Source of the DNA: VAXT01 sp963794605
GTDB lineage: Bacteria; Actinomycetota; Thermoleophilia; Gaiellales; Gaiellaceae
Assembly (NCBI GenBank): GCA_963794605.1
Contig: CAWCEN010000002.1
Span: 620,001 to 684,000, forward strand
Direction of reading: 5' to 3'
DNA: 64,000 nucleotides
Part shown: piece by piece, positions 1 through 7,901 of the stretch
Position numbering within the stretch: position 1 is the stretch's first letter
Layout of the letters: every line of letters begins with the position of its first letter
Position numbers and translations under genes: made by a program
The notes under the pieces: model-generated
What the model saw: only the letters and a program-made list of their open reading frames with translations
Database searches by the model: none
What the model was told of the DNA's origin: nothing

Positions 1-56
1 CCGCAGCCGCGACGCAGGAGCTCTGCGAGCGGCTCGCGCACATCATTGCGACGTAA
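1..56 (+). CDS. C-terminal end of an unidentified gene (partial)
   Basis: The first bases read in one open frame, starting with the codon at position 3, and end at a TAA at 54-56. The visible C-terminus is ELCERLAHIIAT. The gene lies just upstream of the Mrp-type gene on the same strand, with 22 bp between them, so they may share a transcript. Eighteen residues are too few to name a family. Confidence 0.45.
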   Translation, partial: AAATQELCERLAHIIAT

Positions 57-78
57 GGGCCACTGCTAGGCTCGAAAC

Positions 79-1176
79 GTGGAGCAACCTTCTCGCGAGC
101 AGATCACCGAGGCCCTCGGCCACGTAATCGACCCCGAGCTGAAGCGACCAGTCACCGAGCTCGACATGGTGCGCGAGGTGCGCGTCGAGGACGGTCATGT
201 GGCCGTGATGATCGCGCTGACGGTCGCAGGCTGCCCGCTCCGCGACAGCTTCGAGAACCAGGTCCGCGAGCACGTGCTTCCGCTGCCGGGGGTCGAGTCG
301 GTCTCGCTCGAGTTCGACGTGATGAGCCCGGACGAGCGTGCGAAGCTGACCCAGCGTCTGCGCGGCGCGGTTACGGGTCGCTCGAAGGGCCTCTCCGTCG
401 ACGCGTCGACGAGGGTGCTCGCGATCGCGAGCGGGAAAGGCGGTGTCGGCAAGTCCACGCTGTCGGTCAACCTCGCGGCGGCGTTCGAACGCCTGGGGCA
501 GCGCACGGGAATCCTCGACGCCGACGTCTACGGCCACTCGATCCCGCTCATGCTCGGCGTGACGCAGCGGCCGGTCGTCGTCGACAAGATGATCGTGCCG
601 CCGGTCCGCGGTGACCTGAAGCTGATGTCGATCGGCTTCTTCCTCGAGGAGAACTCGCCGGTCATGTGGCGCGGCCCGATGCTCCACCGCGCGCTCGAGC
701 AATTCCTCTCCGACGTCCACTGGGGCGAACTGGACACGCTCGTCGTGGACATGCCTCCGGGAACGGGCGACGTCTCGATCTCGCTCGGCCAGCTCTTGCC
801 GCGAGCGGAAGTCGTGGTCGTCACGACCCCGCAGCCGGCTGCCCAGCAGGTCGCCGTCCGCGCGGCGCAGATGGCGCAGAAGACGGGCATGCGGCTGATC
901 GGGGCGCTCGAGAACATGTCGCACCTCGTCGGCACGGGGGAGGAGCTGTTCGGCTCGGGAGGCGGTGAGGAGCTCGCAGCGGTGATCGAGGCGCCGCTTC
1001 TCGGCAGGATCCCGCTCGATCCGCGACTCCGCGAGCAGGCCGACCTGGGCGAGCCGCTCGTGTGGGCCGAGCCGGAGAACGAGACCGCGCGCGCGATTTT
1101 CGAGGCCGCCGAGGCGATCACAGAAGCCGCCCGCGAGCCCGGAACCGTCAAGAAGCCGCTTCCGCTCGCGACCTAG
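79..1176 (+). CDS. mrp: Mrp/NBP35-family P-loop ATPase (Fe-S cluster carrier-like)
   Basis: This 365-residue protein has the two-domain layout of bacterial Mrp proteins. An N-terminal MIP18/DUF59 domain (about residues 5-85) is followed by a ParA/MinD-like ATPase domain. The deviant Walker A motif GKGGVGKST lies at about 119-127, and the DMPPGTGD and VTTPQP motifs follow. Family members bind and pass on Fe-S clusters, which fits a genome segment rich in Fe-S enzymes. The C-terminal CxxC that normally bridges a cluster between two subunits is not visible: after ENMS the sequence is HLVGTGEELFG. Cluster carriage by this copy is therefore uncertain. The start is GTG at 79. A hairpin follows the stop. 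Confidence 0.92.
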   Translation: MEQPSREQITEALGHVIDPELKRPVTELDMVREVRVEDGHVAVMIALTVAGCPLRDSFENQVREHVLPLPGVESVSLEFDVMSPDERAKLTQRLRGAVTGRSKGLSVDASTRVLAIASGKGGVGKSTLSVNLAAAFERLGQRTGILDADVYGHSIPLMLGVTQRPVVVDKMIVPPVRGDLKLMSIGFFLEENSPVMWRGPMLHRALEQFLSDVHWGELDTLVVDMPPGTGDVSISLGQLLPRAEVVVVTTPQPAAQQVAVRAAQMAQKTGMRLIGALENMSHLVGTGEELFGSGGGEELAAVIEAPLLGRIPLDPRLREQADLGEPLVWAEPENETARAIFEAAEAITEAAREPGTVKKPLPLAT

Positions 1177-1185
1177 AAACGCGAA

Positions 1186-1203
1186 GGGCGCCCGGAGGCG
1201 CCC
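1186..1203. terminator. Hairpin between convergent genes
   Basis: A 7-bp perfect stem (GGGCGCC/GGCGCCC) with a CGGA loop lies just after the mrp stop and before the end of the convergent secreted-protein gene. It has no clear T-run, so it is a possible bidirectional terminator only. Confidence 0.5.
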
Positions 1204-1227
1204 CTGGCGTTCCAGACCGGGGCGGAC

Positions 1228-1779
1228 TTAGCAGCCGCCGCGGTAGAGCAGAGCGGAGTTGTCCGGCGCAACGGGCGCGTTCGCGCCGAGCTCCCCGGAC
1301 AGCGTGTTGCCGATCACCGTCGCCGACCAGTTGCCGAGCAGGCGAGCCCAGGGGCCGTAGGCCTTTCCTGTGGCGAGGCCGTCGAGATGGTTGCCATTGT
1401 CGATGACGCCCGAGAGACGCGCGTTCGAGCGCGGGCGGCCACCCTTGCCGGGCTTCATCGAGGCCGTAGCCTTGGTGCGCCACGTTCCCGTGACCCAGCC
1501 GTCTCCGGTGGTCTCGTTCAGGACGGTGCGCGTCGAGATGACGAGGTCGCCCGCGAGGCGCGGCTCGGCGCTCGTCGCGGTTCCGCGCCACACCGCGTTC
1601 GTGATCCGGAACGTGTTGCCGCCCTCTGTGCAGGTGCGGCTGTGCGACCGGACCTGGTCCGCGGTGAACGCCGCGGAGACGTCCGCGGTCTGCGGATGTG
1701 GCTGCGTGGCCGCAGCGACTCCGACGAGCACGAACAGTCCGACTGCTGCGAGCCAGAAGAGGTGCTTCTTACGGCGCAT
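1228..1779 (-). CDS. Secreted hypothetical protein
   Basis: This is a 183-residue protein with a Sec-type signal: basic MRRKKH, then the hydrophobic stretch LFWLAAVGLFVLVGVAAA, with likely cleavage after AAA or shortly beyond. The mature part is about 155 residues, basic in the middle and rich in Gly, Thr and Asn, with two cysteines (one near the start of the mature part, one at the very C-terminus) that could form a disulfide. It includes repeated turn-rich segments such as RLSGVIDNGNHLDG. No enzyme motif or named family is recognised. It is convergent with mrp and is followed on the other side by the divergent Ldh2-like gene. Role unknown, probably extracellular. Confidence 0.7.
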   Translation of the reverse strand: MRRKKHLFWLAAVGLFVLVGVAAATQPHPQTADVSAAFTADQVRSHSRTCTEGGNTFRITNAVWRGTATSAEPRLAGDLVISTRTVLNETTGDGWVTGTWRTKATASMKPGKGGRPRSNARLSGVIDNGNHLDGLATGKAYGPWARLLGNWSATVIGNTLSGELGANAPVAPDNSALLYRGGC

Positions 1780-1888
1780 GCCGGTCGTTCCCCCTTTCGC
1801 TGGTTCTGGAGGGGAAGATCTCGCCTGGACGTGAAGACTTCGCGTGCTGGGAGTAAAGGTTTTGTGAGGAAGGAGACTTGGTGAATCT

Positions 1889-2629
1889 ATGAGCGAGCGG
1901 GACGAAGTGCTCGAAACATTGCTCGGGCTGGGCTACGACGACGACGATGCGACCACGCTCGCCGACCACTTCCTCGACGCGGAGGCGCGTGGAAAGCGTG
2001 GGCACGGCCTCACCCGCGTCGAGTGGCTCACGACCCTGCCCGACCTCGAGCCGAGTGCCCGGCCCGAGCGCGTGCTCGCCGAACCCGGCTTCGAGCGCTG
2101 GGACGGCCGCGGGGCGCTCGGATACCTGACGCTGGCCGCGATCTGCCGCGCGCAGCTCGAGGATCCGCCGGCGAACGCGCGCGTGATCGTGGCCGCCAAC
2201 TGTTTCCCGACCGGGATGCTGGGCTACTGGGTGCGCAAGCTCGCGGACGGAGGCCTCGTGGCGGCGCTGACGGCGACTTCGCCGGCGCGCCTGGCCCATC
2301 CCGACGGCGGTGAGCCGCTCGCCGGGACGAACCCACTGGCGATCGCGATTCCGAGCTCGGACGCCAGCCCCGTCGTCGTGGACGTCTCGATGGGCGCCGT
2401 CACCTACGGCGACGTCCTCGCGGGCGCGGCGACGAACGACGAGCTCGTTCCGTTCGGCGGCGACCAGGCGCACAAGGCGTTCGCACTTGCAGTCGGGCTT
2501 CAGCTGCTGGTCGACGCTCTCATCGGTGACGGCTTCGGCGCCGTCATGCTCGTCGCGCGGCCCGAGGCCGACCCGGTGCCCGCGCTACGAGCCCGCGCCG
2601 GCGGAGCCCGCCTGCCCGGTGATCGCTAG
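1889..2629 (+). CDS. Short Ldh2/MDH2-family oxidoreductase
   Basis: The 246-residue product belongs to the Ldh2/MDH2 (YlbC/YbiC) family of NAD(P)H-dependent 2-hydroxyacid or ureidoglycolate dehydrogenases. Evidence is the early GHGLTRV segment (family R-x-H-G-x-x-R region), the hallmark GTNPLAIAIP, the following VVVDVSMGAV, and HKAFALAVGLQLLVDAL, which matches the conserved glycine-rich substrate-binding stretch. Typical members are about 330-350 residues, so this copy is compact, with deletions in the middle and a C-terminus ending at LPGDR. Whether it is still active is unclear. A GGAAGGAG ribosome site precedes ATG 1889. Its 3' end overlaps the convergent cupin/TPR gene by 45 bp. Confidence 0.75.
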   Translation: MSERDEVLETLLGLGYDDDDATTLADHFLDAEARGKRGHGLTRVEWLTTLPDLEPSARPERVLAEPGFERWDGRGALGYLTLAAICRAQLEDPPANARVIVAANCFPTGMLGYWVRKLADGGLVAALTATSPARLAHPDGGEPLAGTNPLAIAIPSSDASPVVVDVSMGAVTYGDVLAGAATNDELVPFGGDQAHKAFALAVGLQLLVDALIGDGFGAVMLVARPEADPVPALRARAGGARLPGDR

Positions 2630-3256
2630 GAACTCTGGCTCGTCGCGGATCGCGTCGAAGTCCGGGTCTGAGACTGCGTTCTCCTTGAACCGCTCCTCGG
2701 CCTCGACGCACTCGCGGAGATGCTTGAGCGCCGATTCCTTCCTGCCCAGGCGGCTCTCTGCGCATGCAAGGTTGTAGAGGAAGCCCGCGTCGCCGGGTCG
2801 CTCTTCGAGGAACTGCTCATACGTTTCAGCGGCTTTGTCGTAATCCTCGTTCGAGAAGTGGACGAGCCCCTCGGCGTTGCGCTCCCACGGGGACGGAGAG
2901 AACGCCTCCCCCGGCTTGCCGCCGGCGATCACGATCGTCGTTCCGGCCTCCTCGGCGATCGCAGTGCGCTTCGCGGCCGGGTCACGCACGAAGACGAACG
3001 TGCCCGCGGGAGCATCGATCTCGTCGCCGTTGACCGTGAACGTCGCACGGCCGTTCGACACGAAGTACAGCTCCTCGTGCCCACCGGCGCGTTCGCCGAG
3101 CTCGTCGTGGTCCTCGATGATCCTGACCCCCGGCTCCTCGGCGATGTACGCGTTGACGCCGAAGGACTGGATGTCGAAATGCGTCCGGACCATCGCCCAC
3201 GACGGCCCGCCGCCGAGCCTGAGCGCGAGCTCGTTGACGTTCGCGGTTCCGCTCAT
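2585..3256 (-). CDS. Cupin plus TPR-like protein
   Basis: The 223-residue protein has an N-terminal cupin barrel (about residues 20-110). Its metal-site motif is seen in GGHEELYFVSNGRATFTV and in the second strand pair with DAPAGTFVFV. A C-terminal helical segment follows (about 130-205) that resembles two tetratricopeptide units (NEDYDKAAETYEQFLEERP, AGFLYNLACAESRLGR). Cupins of this type bind a metal or a small ligand; no substrate can be named. The ATG at 3256 overlaps the stop of the upstream paralogue (ATGA), so translation is probably coupled. It is an older paralogue of the two cupin genes just upstream, sharing about the same architecture. Confidence 0.8.
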   Translation of the reverse strand: MSGTANVNELALRLGGGPSWAMVRTHFDIQSFGVNAYIAEEPGVRIIEDHDELGERAGGHEELYFVSNGRATFTVNGDEIDAPAGTFVFVRDPAAKRTAIAEEAGTTIVIAGGKPGEAFSPSPWERNAEGLVHFSNEDYDKAAETYEQFLEERPGDAGFLYNLACAESRLGRKESALKHLRECVEAEERFKENAVSDPDFDAIRDEPEFLAITGQAGSAGAGS

Positions 3257-3892
3257 GCTGGAAACTCCGGGTCGTCGCGCAGCCAGTCGAAGTCGCTGTC
3301 GTTCGCCGCGTACTCCTTTGCGGTCGGGTCGAGCTCGATTGCCCGCCGGAGCTCCTCGATCGCAGCGTCGCGGTTCTTCGTCAGCGCCTCGAGGCAGGCG
3401 AGGTTGTAGTGCCCCTGCCACTTGTCGTCGTTGGCGGCGACGAACGCGGTCAGGTGCTCGCGCGCCTTGTCCTCGTCCCCGTTCCGGTAGAGACCGAAAG
3501 CGACGAAGATCTCCTCCCACGCCGAGATCTCGTGCGGCACGCCCGGCTTCGCGCCGATTGCGAGGATGGTCGTGTTCGGCTCGGTCGCCACTGCGCCGCG
3601 TTTAGTCCCGGGCTCGGCATGGACGAACGTGCCGGCCGGCGCGTCGATCTCGTCGTCAGCCGAGGACGAATGTCGCGCGGCCGCCGGCGACGAAGTAGAG
3701 CTCCTCGTGGCCGCCCTCCTCGGAGTGCTCCTCGACGACGCGCTCGGTGCCCTGCCGGGCCGTGTACGCGTTCGTGCCGAAGGCGGTGATCCCGAGCCGC
3801 CGGCGCACGGGGCGCCACAGGAGGCCCTCGTCATCGACCGGGAAGCGGTCGAGCTCGTCGATGTGGACGACTTCGTAAGCCCTGTCGCTCAT
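3253..3892 (-). pseudogene. Cupin plus TPR-like gene with a one-base frameshift
   Basis: The first 78 residues, starting from ATG 3892, are a cupin N-terminus almost identical to that of the next gene upstream. The frame then hits TGA immediately after FVLG. Removing one base at about 3660-3661 (the A in GTCAGCC, where the other copy has GTCGCC) restores DDEIDAPAG and a full cupin plus C-terminal TPR-like protein (NLACLEALTKNRDAAIEEL) ending at 3253. The repaired product would be about 212 residues. Either the gene is broken or the base is a sequencing error. Both ends have 4-bp overlaps (ATGA) with neighbours, which suggests that an intact coupled gene existed recently. Confidence is for the frameshifted gene as described. 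Confidence 0.75.
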
Positions 3893-4663
3893 GTACGGCT
3901 CCTCAGTGCCTCCAGGACGACCGGATCGATCTGCTCGATGCCGTCAACGCGATCCTCGAGGGCCTCCTCCCACGTCCAGCGGATGAACGACGCCTCGAGC
4001 TCGCCGTCGTAGCCGAGCCTGGCGAGCCGCTCGCGGAGCTCCGCGGCGAGCTCGTCGTCGACCGGCAGCCACTTCTCGCGCGGCGTCACTCCGGAGATCT
4101 CGTACGGCACCCCCGGCTTCGCGCCGATTGCGAGGATGGTCGTGTTCGGCTCGGTCGCCACTGCGCCGCGTTTGGTCCCGGGCTCGGCATGGACGAACGT
4201 GCCGGCCGGCGCGTCGATCTCGTCGTCGCCGAGGACGAATGTCGCGCGGCCGCCGGCGACGAAGTAGAGCTCCTCGTGGCCGCCCTCCTCGGAGTGCTCC
4301 TCGACGACGCGCTCGGTGCCCTGCTCGGCCGTGAAGGCGTTCGTGCCGAAGGCGGTGATCCCGAGCCGCCGGCGCACGGGGCGCCACAAGAAACCCTCGT
4401 CGTCGAGCGGAAAGCGGTCGAGCTCATCGAGATGCACGACTTCGTACCTCCTGTCGCTCACGTGCGACTCCTAAGCGCGTCGAGGACCACGGGATCGATC
4501 TGCTCGATACCGTCAACGCGGTCCTCGAGGTTCTCCTTCCCCGTCCAGCGGATGAACGACTCCTCGAGCTCGCCGTCGTAGCCGAGCCTGGCGAGCCGTT
4601 CGCGGAGCTCCGCGGCGAGCTCGTCGTCGACGGGCAGCCACTTCTCGCGAGGCGTGACTCCGA
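3525..4663. repeat. 569-bp direct tandem duplication (two units)
   Basis: Unit 1 runs 3525-4094 (570 bp, with the extra frameshift base) and unit 2 runs 4095-4663 (569 bp). The nine bases AGATCTCGT occur at 3525, 4095 and 4664, that is at both outer edges and at the junction, as expected for duplication by recombination at microhomology. The unit covers the cupin N-terminal coding part and the C-terminal part of the DUF1028 gene. The copies differ by scattered substitutions only. Confidence 0.88.
3889..4461 (-). CDS. Chimeric cupin / peptidoglycan-binding-like protein
   Basis: This 190-residue protein is a fusion made by the local tandem duplication. Residues 1 to about 122 are a cupin domain nearly identical to that of the downstream gene (GTNAFTAEQGTERVVEEHSE, GGHEELYFVAGG, DDEIDAPAGTFVHAEPG). 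Residues from about 123 (GVTPREKWLPVDDELAAEL) to the end are nearly identical to the C-terminal putative peptidoglycan-binding region of the upstream DUF1028 protein. The switch falls at the EIS codons, exactly on the 9-bp microhomology. The GTG start at 4461 overlaps the DUF1028 stop (GTGA) and its stop overlaps the next start (ATGA). The frame is intact across the junction, so a novel fusion is probably expressed. Confidence 0.85.
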   Translation of the reverse strand: MSDRRYEVVHLDELDRFPLDDEGFLWRPVRRRLGITAFGTNAFTAEQGTERVVEEHSEEGGHEELYFVAGGRATFVLGDDEIDAPAGTFVHAEPGTKRGAVATEPNTTILAIGAKPGVPYEISGVTPREKWLPVDDELAAELRERLARLGYDGELEASFIRWTWEEALEDRVDGIEQIDPVVLEALRSRT

Positions 4664-5306
4664 AGATCTCGTCGTGGAGCGTGTATATGCGGCGCAGCTC
4701 CTCTATCGGCCGCTCGTGATCCTCGACGCGGAGCTCGACGAGGACGTCCGACATGCCCGCGTAGCCGCCGTCGCGCTGGACGACGAGGAGCGCCGAGGAC
4801 TGCTGCCCGCGACTGTCTCCGCCGGCTTCCTGAGCAGCCGCGAGGCAGTCGATCAGCCGGTCGGCGAGCGGGCGGCCCGCACTCGACTCGAACGTCTCGG
4901 CGAGCGCGTCGACCGTATCGGGGGAGACGAGGATGTTTCCCTGTGCGGCGTAGTGCGTGCCGGTGCGCCCCCCGGCCCAGTCCATGCACTCCCGGCCGGT
5001 GTAGGTGGCGGCGTTGCCGTCGCCGTCGACGACACCGAGCTGCCGGTGGTCGCGGCCCTCGTCCTCGCCGGTGAGGCGATCGACGACTCCCTGGGCGGAG
5101 AGGCCTTCGCGGAGGAGCTGGAGGCCGTTCGGCCCGTAGCGCGGGTTCGCGTACGCCTGCGTGGCGATCGCTCCGACATGCGGCTCGGCCCAGGGGACGA
5201 CGGAGCCGACGGACAGGAACTTCGACTGCACGGAGACGCCCCACTGCTGCGCCTCGAGGTCGCAAGCGACGATCGAGTACGTGGCGACCAGCGGGCTACG
5301 AGTCAT
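4458..5306 (-). CDS. DUF1028 family protein (Ntn-hydrolase-like) with C-terminal putative peptidoglycan-binding domain
   Basis: The 282-residue protein matches the DUF1028 family, which is predicted to have an Ntn-hydrolase fold. The N-terminus TYSIVACDLEAQQWGVSVQS and the segments PWAEPHVGAIATQAYANP and RPLADRLIDCLAAAQEAGGD are typical. The C-terminal about 75 residues (GVTPREKWLPVDDEL onward) correspond to the putative peptidoglycan-binding domain often attached to this family. The biochemical role is unknown. The start ATG at 5306 overlaps the preceding small gene by 11 bp, so they are coupled. The C-terminal part is duplicated in the adjacent chimeric cupin gene. Confidence 0.88.
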   Translation of the reverse strand: MTRSPLVATYSIVACDLEAQQWGVSVQSKFLSVGSVVPWAEPHVGAIATQAYANPRYGPNGLQLLREGLSAQGVVDRLTGEDEGRDHRQLGVVDGDGNAATYTGRECMDWAGGRTGTHYAAQGNILVSPDTVDALAETFESSAGRPLADRLIDCLAAAQEAGGDSRGQQSSALLVVQRDGGYAGMSDVLVELRVEDHERPIEELRRIYTLHDEIFGVTPREKWLPVDDELAAELRERLARLGYDGELEESFIRWTGKENLEDRVDGIEQIDPVVLDALRSRT

Positions 5307-5568
5307 AGGTCGCCTCGATCAGATCGATCTCTGTCAGCTCCTTCGTCGGCACCAGCACGCAGGCTACTTCCGGGCGGGCCAGGGCCGCCAGCACCTTCTC
5401 CGGCGTGTCCGCGCGGACGACGACCGGGGTTCCCTTCTCGTGAGCCTTGCGTAGCACGGTGTCGTCGAGCTCGTCGAGCACGAGCGGCTCAGCGGGGAAC
5501 TCGATTTCACCCTCGACCGCGAGCTGAGGCACCTGCTGACGCGTCGCGCCGAACCAACGCTGTCTCAA
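5296..5568 (-). CDS. Small hypothetical protein
   Basis: A 90-residue protein whose TTG start at 5568 overlaps the TGA stop of the upstream MBL hydrolase (TTGA). The first residues are MRQRWFGATRQQVPQLAVEG. A central hydrophobic stretch (VLVPTKELTEIDLIEA near the C-terminus, GTPVVVRAD mid-protein) suggests a small alpha/beta fold. No family is recognised. Its end overlaps the start of the DUF1028 gene by 11 bp. Overlaps on both sides and the lack of any alternative frame argue that it is a real member of this operon. Confidence 0.65.
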   Translation of the reverse strand: MRQRWFGATRQQVPQLAVEGEIEFPAEPLVLDELDDTVLRKAHEKGTPVVVRADTPEKVLAALARPEVACVLVPTKELTEIDLIEATYDS

Positions 5569-6275
5569 ACCTCGACCGTGTCTCCCGGCTCCATGGCGAC
5601 GATCTCGACGCCCGAGGGCGCGAGCTCGCGCAGCTGGTCGGGCGTCCCGGCGAGGATCGGGAACGTGCCGTAGTGGCACGGCACGCACTTCGAAGCGCCC
5701 AGGAACTCGAGCGCGACCGCCGCCTCCTTCGGATCCATCGTGTAGTGCCCGCCGATCGGGAGCACCGCGACGTCCGGCGCGTACAGGCGCTTGATCAGCT
5801 GCATGTCGCCGAAGACGTTCGTGTCGCCAGCGAAGTAGATCTTCGTGCCGTTCTCGACCTCGAACACGAAGCCGACGGGCTCGCCGAGGTAGACCATGTG
5901 GTCCTCGTCGATCGTGCTGCTCGAATGCTGCGCGTGGGTCAGCGTGACCTTGACTCCGCCGAGGTCGACCGTCCCGCCCTTGTTCGGATCGCGGATGTTG
6001 TCCTCCGAGACCGCCTTCTTCATCCAGACGAGCCAGTCCGCCAGCTCGACAGGCGCCACGACCGTGCAGTCGTGCTTCTGGACGAGGTCGAGCGTGTTGC
6101 CGACGTGATCGTCGTGACCGTGTGTGATCGCGATGACGTCGACGCGTTCCGGCTCCTTCTCGCCCTCCGGGCACTTCGGGTTCGTGAGCCAGGGGTCGAT
6201 GTAGACCCGCTTCCCTCCCGGCGAATCGAAGCGGAACGTGCCGTGGCCGAGCCAGGTCAGTTGAACGTCAGGCAT
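5565..6275 (-). CDS. MBL-fold metal-dependent hydrolase (UPF0173/YtkL-like)
   Basis: The 236-residue protein is a metallo-beta-lactamase fold hydrolase of the UPF0173 type. Metal ligands are visible in ITHGHDDHVGN (HxHxDH), in the later THAQHSS, in FAGDTNVFGD (Asp) and in PCHYGTFP (His). The N-terminal WLGHGTFRFDSPGG matches the family start. Substrates for this family are not established. An AAAGGAG site precedes ATG 6275. It appears to be the first gene of the coupled minus-strand run ending at 2585, since the upstream cyclase stop is 30 bp away. Confidence 0.9.
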   Translation of the reverse strand: MPDVQLTWLGHGTFRFDSPGGKRVYIDPWLTNPKCPEGEKEPERVDVIAITHGHDDHVGNTLDLVQKHDCTVVAPVELADWLVWMKKAVSEDNIRDPNKGGTVDLGGVKVTLTHAQHSSSTIDEDHMVYLGEPVGFVFEVENGTKIYFAGDTNVFGDMQLIKRLYAPDVAVLPIGGHYTMDPKEAAVALEFLGASKCVPCHYGTFPILAGTPDQLRELAPSGVEIVAMEPGDTVEV

Positions 6276-6305
6276 CTCTCTCCTTTCTAGGCGACGCGCC
6301 GGAGA

Positions 6306-7877
6306 CTAACCAAGGCGAACGAGCCGGAAAGCCTGGACGGGCTCGCTCTTGCCCTTGAGCTCGAGCGGGCCCAGCGGCTCGAGGATCGCACCGGTCAACT
6401 CGGCGGCCGTGGTCGCGCCGATCACGACCTCGCCCGGCTCCGCTTCGGCCTGGAGGCGCGCCGCGAGGTTCGTCGTGTCACCGATCGCGGTGAAGCTCCG
6501 CTGCTCGAGCGCGCCGACGTTGCCGATGACCGCCGGGCCGCTGTTCACGCCGACTCGAAAGCGCGGCCACTCCGGTCGTCCGCGGGCTACGGCCTCCGAG
6601 GCATCCGCGAAGCCGAGGGCGGCACGCGCCGCTCGCGGCGCGTGGTCGGGCTGGTCGGTGGCCGCGTTGAAGACGACCAGCACGGCGTCGCCGGCGAAGC
6701 GCTCGATCATCCCGTCCTCGGCCGCGACCACGGGCACGACCTCGGCCCAGTACGCGTTCAGCATCGCGACCACCTCCGGCGGGCTCGAGCGCTCGGAGAA
6801 GGCCGTGAAGCCCTGGAGGTCGGCGAAGAGGACGCTGATCTCGCGCTGCTCTCCGCCGAGCTCGCCCGCGCCGGGCTGCTCTCGGAGCCGAGTCATCAGC
6901 TGCGGCGAGAGGTAGGGGCTGAATAGCTCGTCGAGGCGTCGCAGCTCGGCGGCGGCCTGCTCGAGCAGTTGCGCCTCCTCGTCGCTGAAGTGCTCGCGTT
7001 CGCGGAGGGTGCGTGTGTCCGTCTTCTCGTCCGTGAGGTCGCTGAGCGCGTTCGCGTACCGCCGGTCGATCAGCTCGCCGGTGTGCTCCAGGTAGAGATC
7101 CTTGAAGAGCGCCGCGGTCGAGCGCCTGCGTCGGTACTCCTGGCGGGCGACGAACGCGACGAGGCCGAACGCCACGGTCATCAAGAGGTGCCACTCCCAC
7201 CATGACGCGTGCCAGCTGTGGCCGAAGGCGATCGCGATCATCGCCTCGGCGAGTAGCGTGAACGCGGCCGCGACCGCTGCGGGCAGCGGGGCCGGTCGCC
7301 GCCGGTAGAGCTGGACGTAACGCACCGCGGCGAACGCGTAGAGCGGAAGCCCGATCACCGCGAGCGAGTACAGCGGGCCGTGCGCCTCTTCCTCGGTCAG
7401 CGAGCGATCGAGTGGGTCCAGGCTCGAGAGCGAGTAGACACACCATGCGCCGAGAAGCCCGAACACGATTCCACGCAGGAGCCACTGGCGCCGCATGACC
7501 GCCGCCGAGGCCGCGGGCGAGAGGTTGAGCGCCGATGCCGCTGCGAAAATGCTGGCAATCGCAAGACCGACAGGGGTTGCCACGACGAAGCCCGCGTTCT
7601 TCTTCTCGAGCAGGACTCCCGGCGTCGCGAGCGCGTGCAACGCGAGGAAGCCGGCGCTCGTCACGAACGCGAGGGAGACGAGAAACAGGCGGGCGTCGTC
7701 GAGCCTGCGGGCCGCCTCTCCGGACAGGTACCCGAGCACGACGCTGATGAGCGCCGTGATCAGGACGAGCCAGAAGTGGGCCGGATGGTGCTCCCAGTGG
7801 ACGTCGAGCCTCGGCTTGCTGAGCAGAAGCGCGAGGCCGACCAGGGGGATCGCAAGCGGGATCAACCAGCGGGCCAC
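6306..7877 (-). CDS. Membrane-bound class III adenylate/guanylate cyclase
   Basis: About 523 residues from GTG 7877. Roughly the first 260 residues contain about seven hydrophobic spans (for example WLIPLAIPLVGLALLL and FWLVLITALISVVLGYL), then a linker helix. The C-terminal catalytic domain has VLFADLQGFTAFSER (first metal Asp), MIERFAGDAVLVVFNA (second Asp) and IGDTTNLAARL (conserved Asn and Arg). It would make cAMP or cGMP from the cytoplasmic face. The base-specifying residues cannot be settled by eye. Longer starts up to 7997 read through non-hydrophobic sequence overlapping the divergent gene at 7902, so GTG 7877 is preferred. Confidence 0.88.
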   Translation of the reverse strand: MARWLIPLAIPLVGLALLLSKPRLDVHWEHHPAHFWLVLITALISVVLGYLSGEAARRLDDARLFLVSLAFVTSAGFLALHALATPGVLLEKKNAGFVVATPVGLAIASIFAAASALNLSPAASAAVMRRQWLLRGIVFGLLGAWCVYSLSSLDPLDRSLTEEEAHGPLYSLAVIGLPLYAFAAVRYVQLYRRRPAPLPAAVAAAFTLLAEAMIAIAFGHSWHASWWEWHLLMTVAFGLVAFVARQEYRRRRSTAALFKDLYLEHTGELIDRRYANALSDLTDEKTDTRTLREREHFSDEEAQLLEQAAAELRRLDELFSPYLSPQLMTRLREQPGAGELGGEQREISVLFADLQGFTAFSERSSPPEVVAMLNAYWAEVVPVVAAEDGMIERFAGDAVLVVFNAATDQPDHAPRAARAALGFADASEAVARGRPEWPRFRVGVNSGPAVIGNVGALEQRSFTAIGDTTNLAARLQAEAEPGEVVIGATTAAELTGAILEPLGPLELKGKSEPVQAFRLVRLG

Positions 7878-7901
7878 GAGCGACCCTAACGCGGGAGGAG
7901 C

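Noticed and set aside
5296..6174. A 292-codon frame overlapping the MBL hydrolase gene on the same strand
   Set aside because: Only the last 90 codons, after the hydrolase stop, lie outside the hydrolase gene. The rest is an Arg-rich shadow. The TTG at 5568 is taken as the real start.
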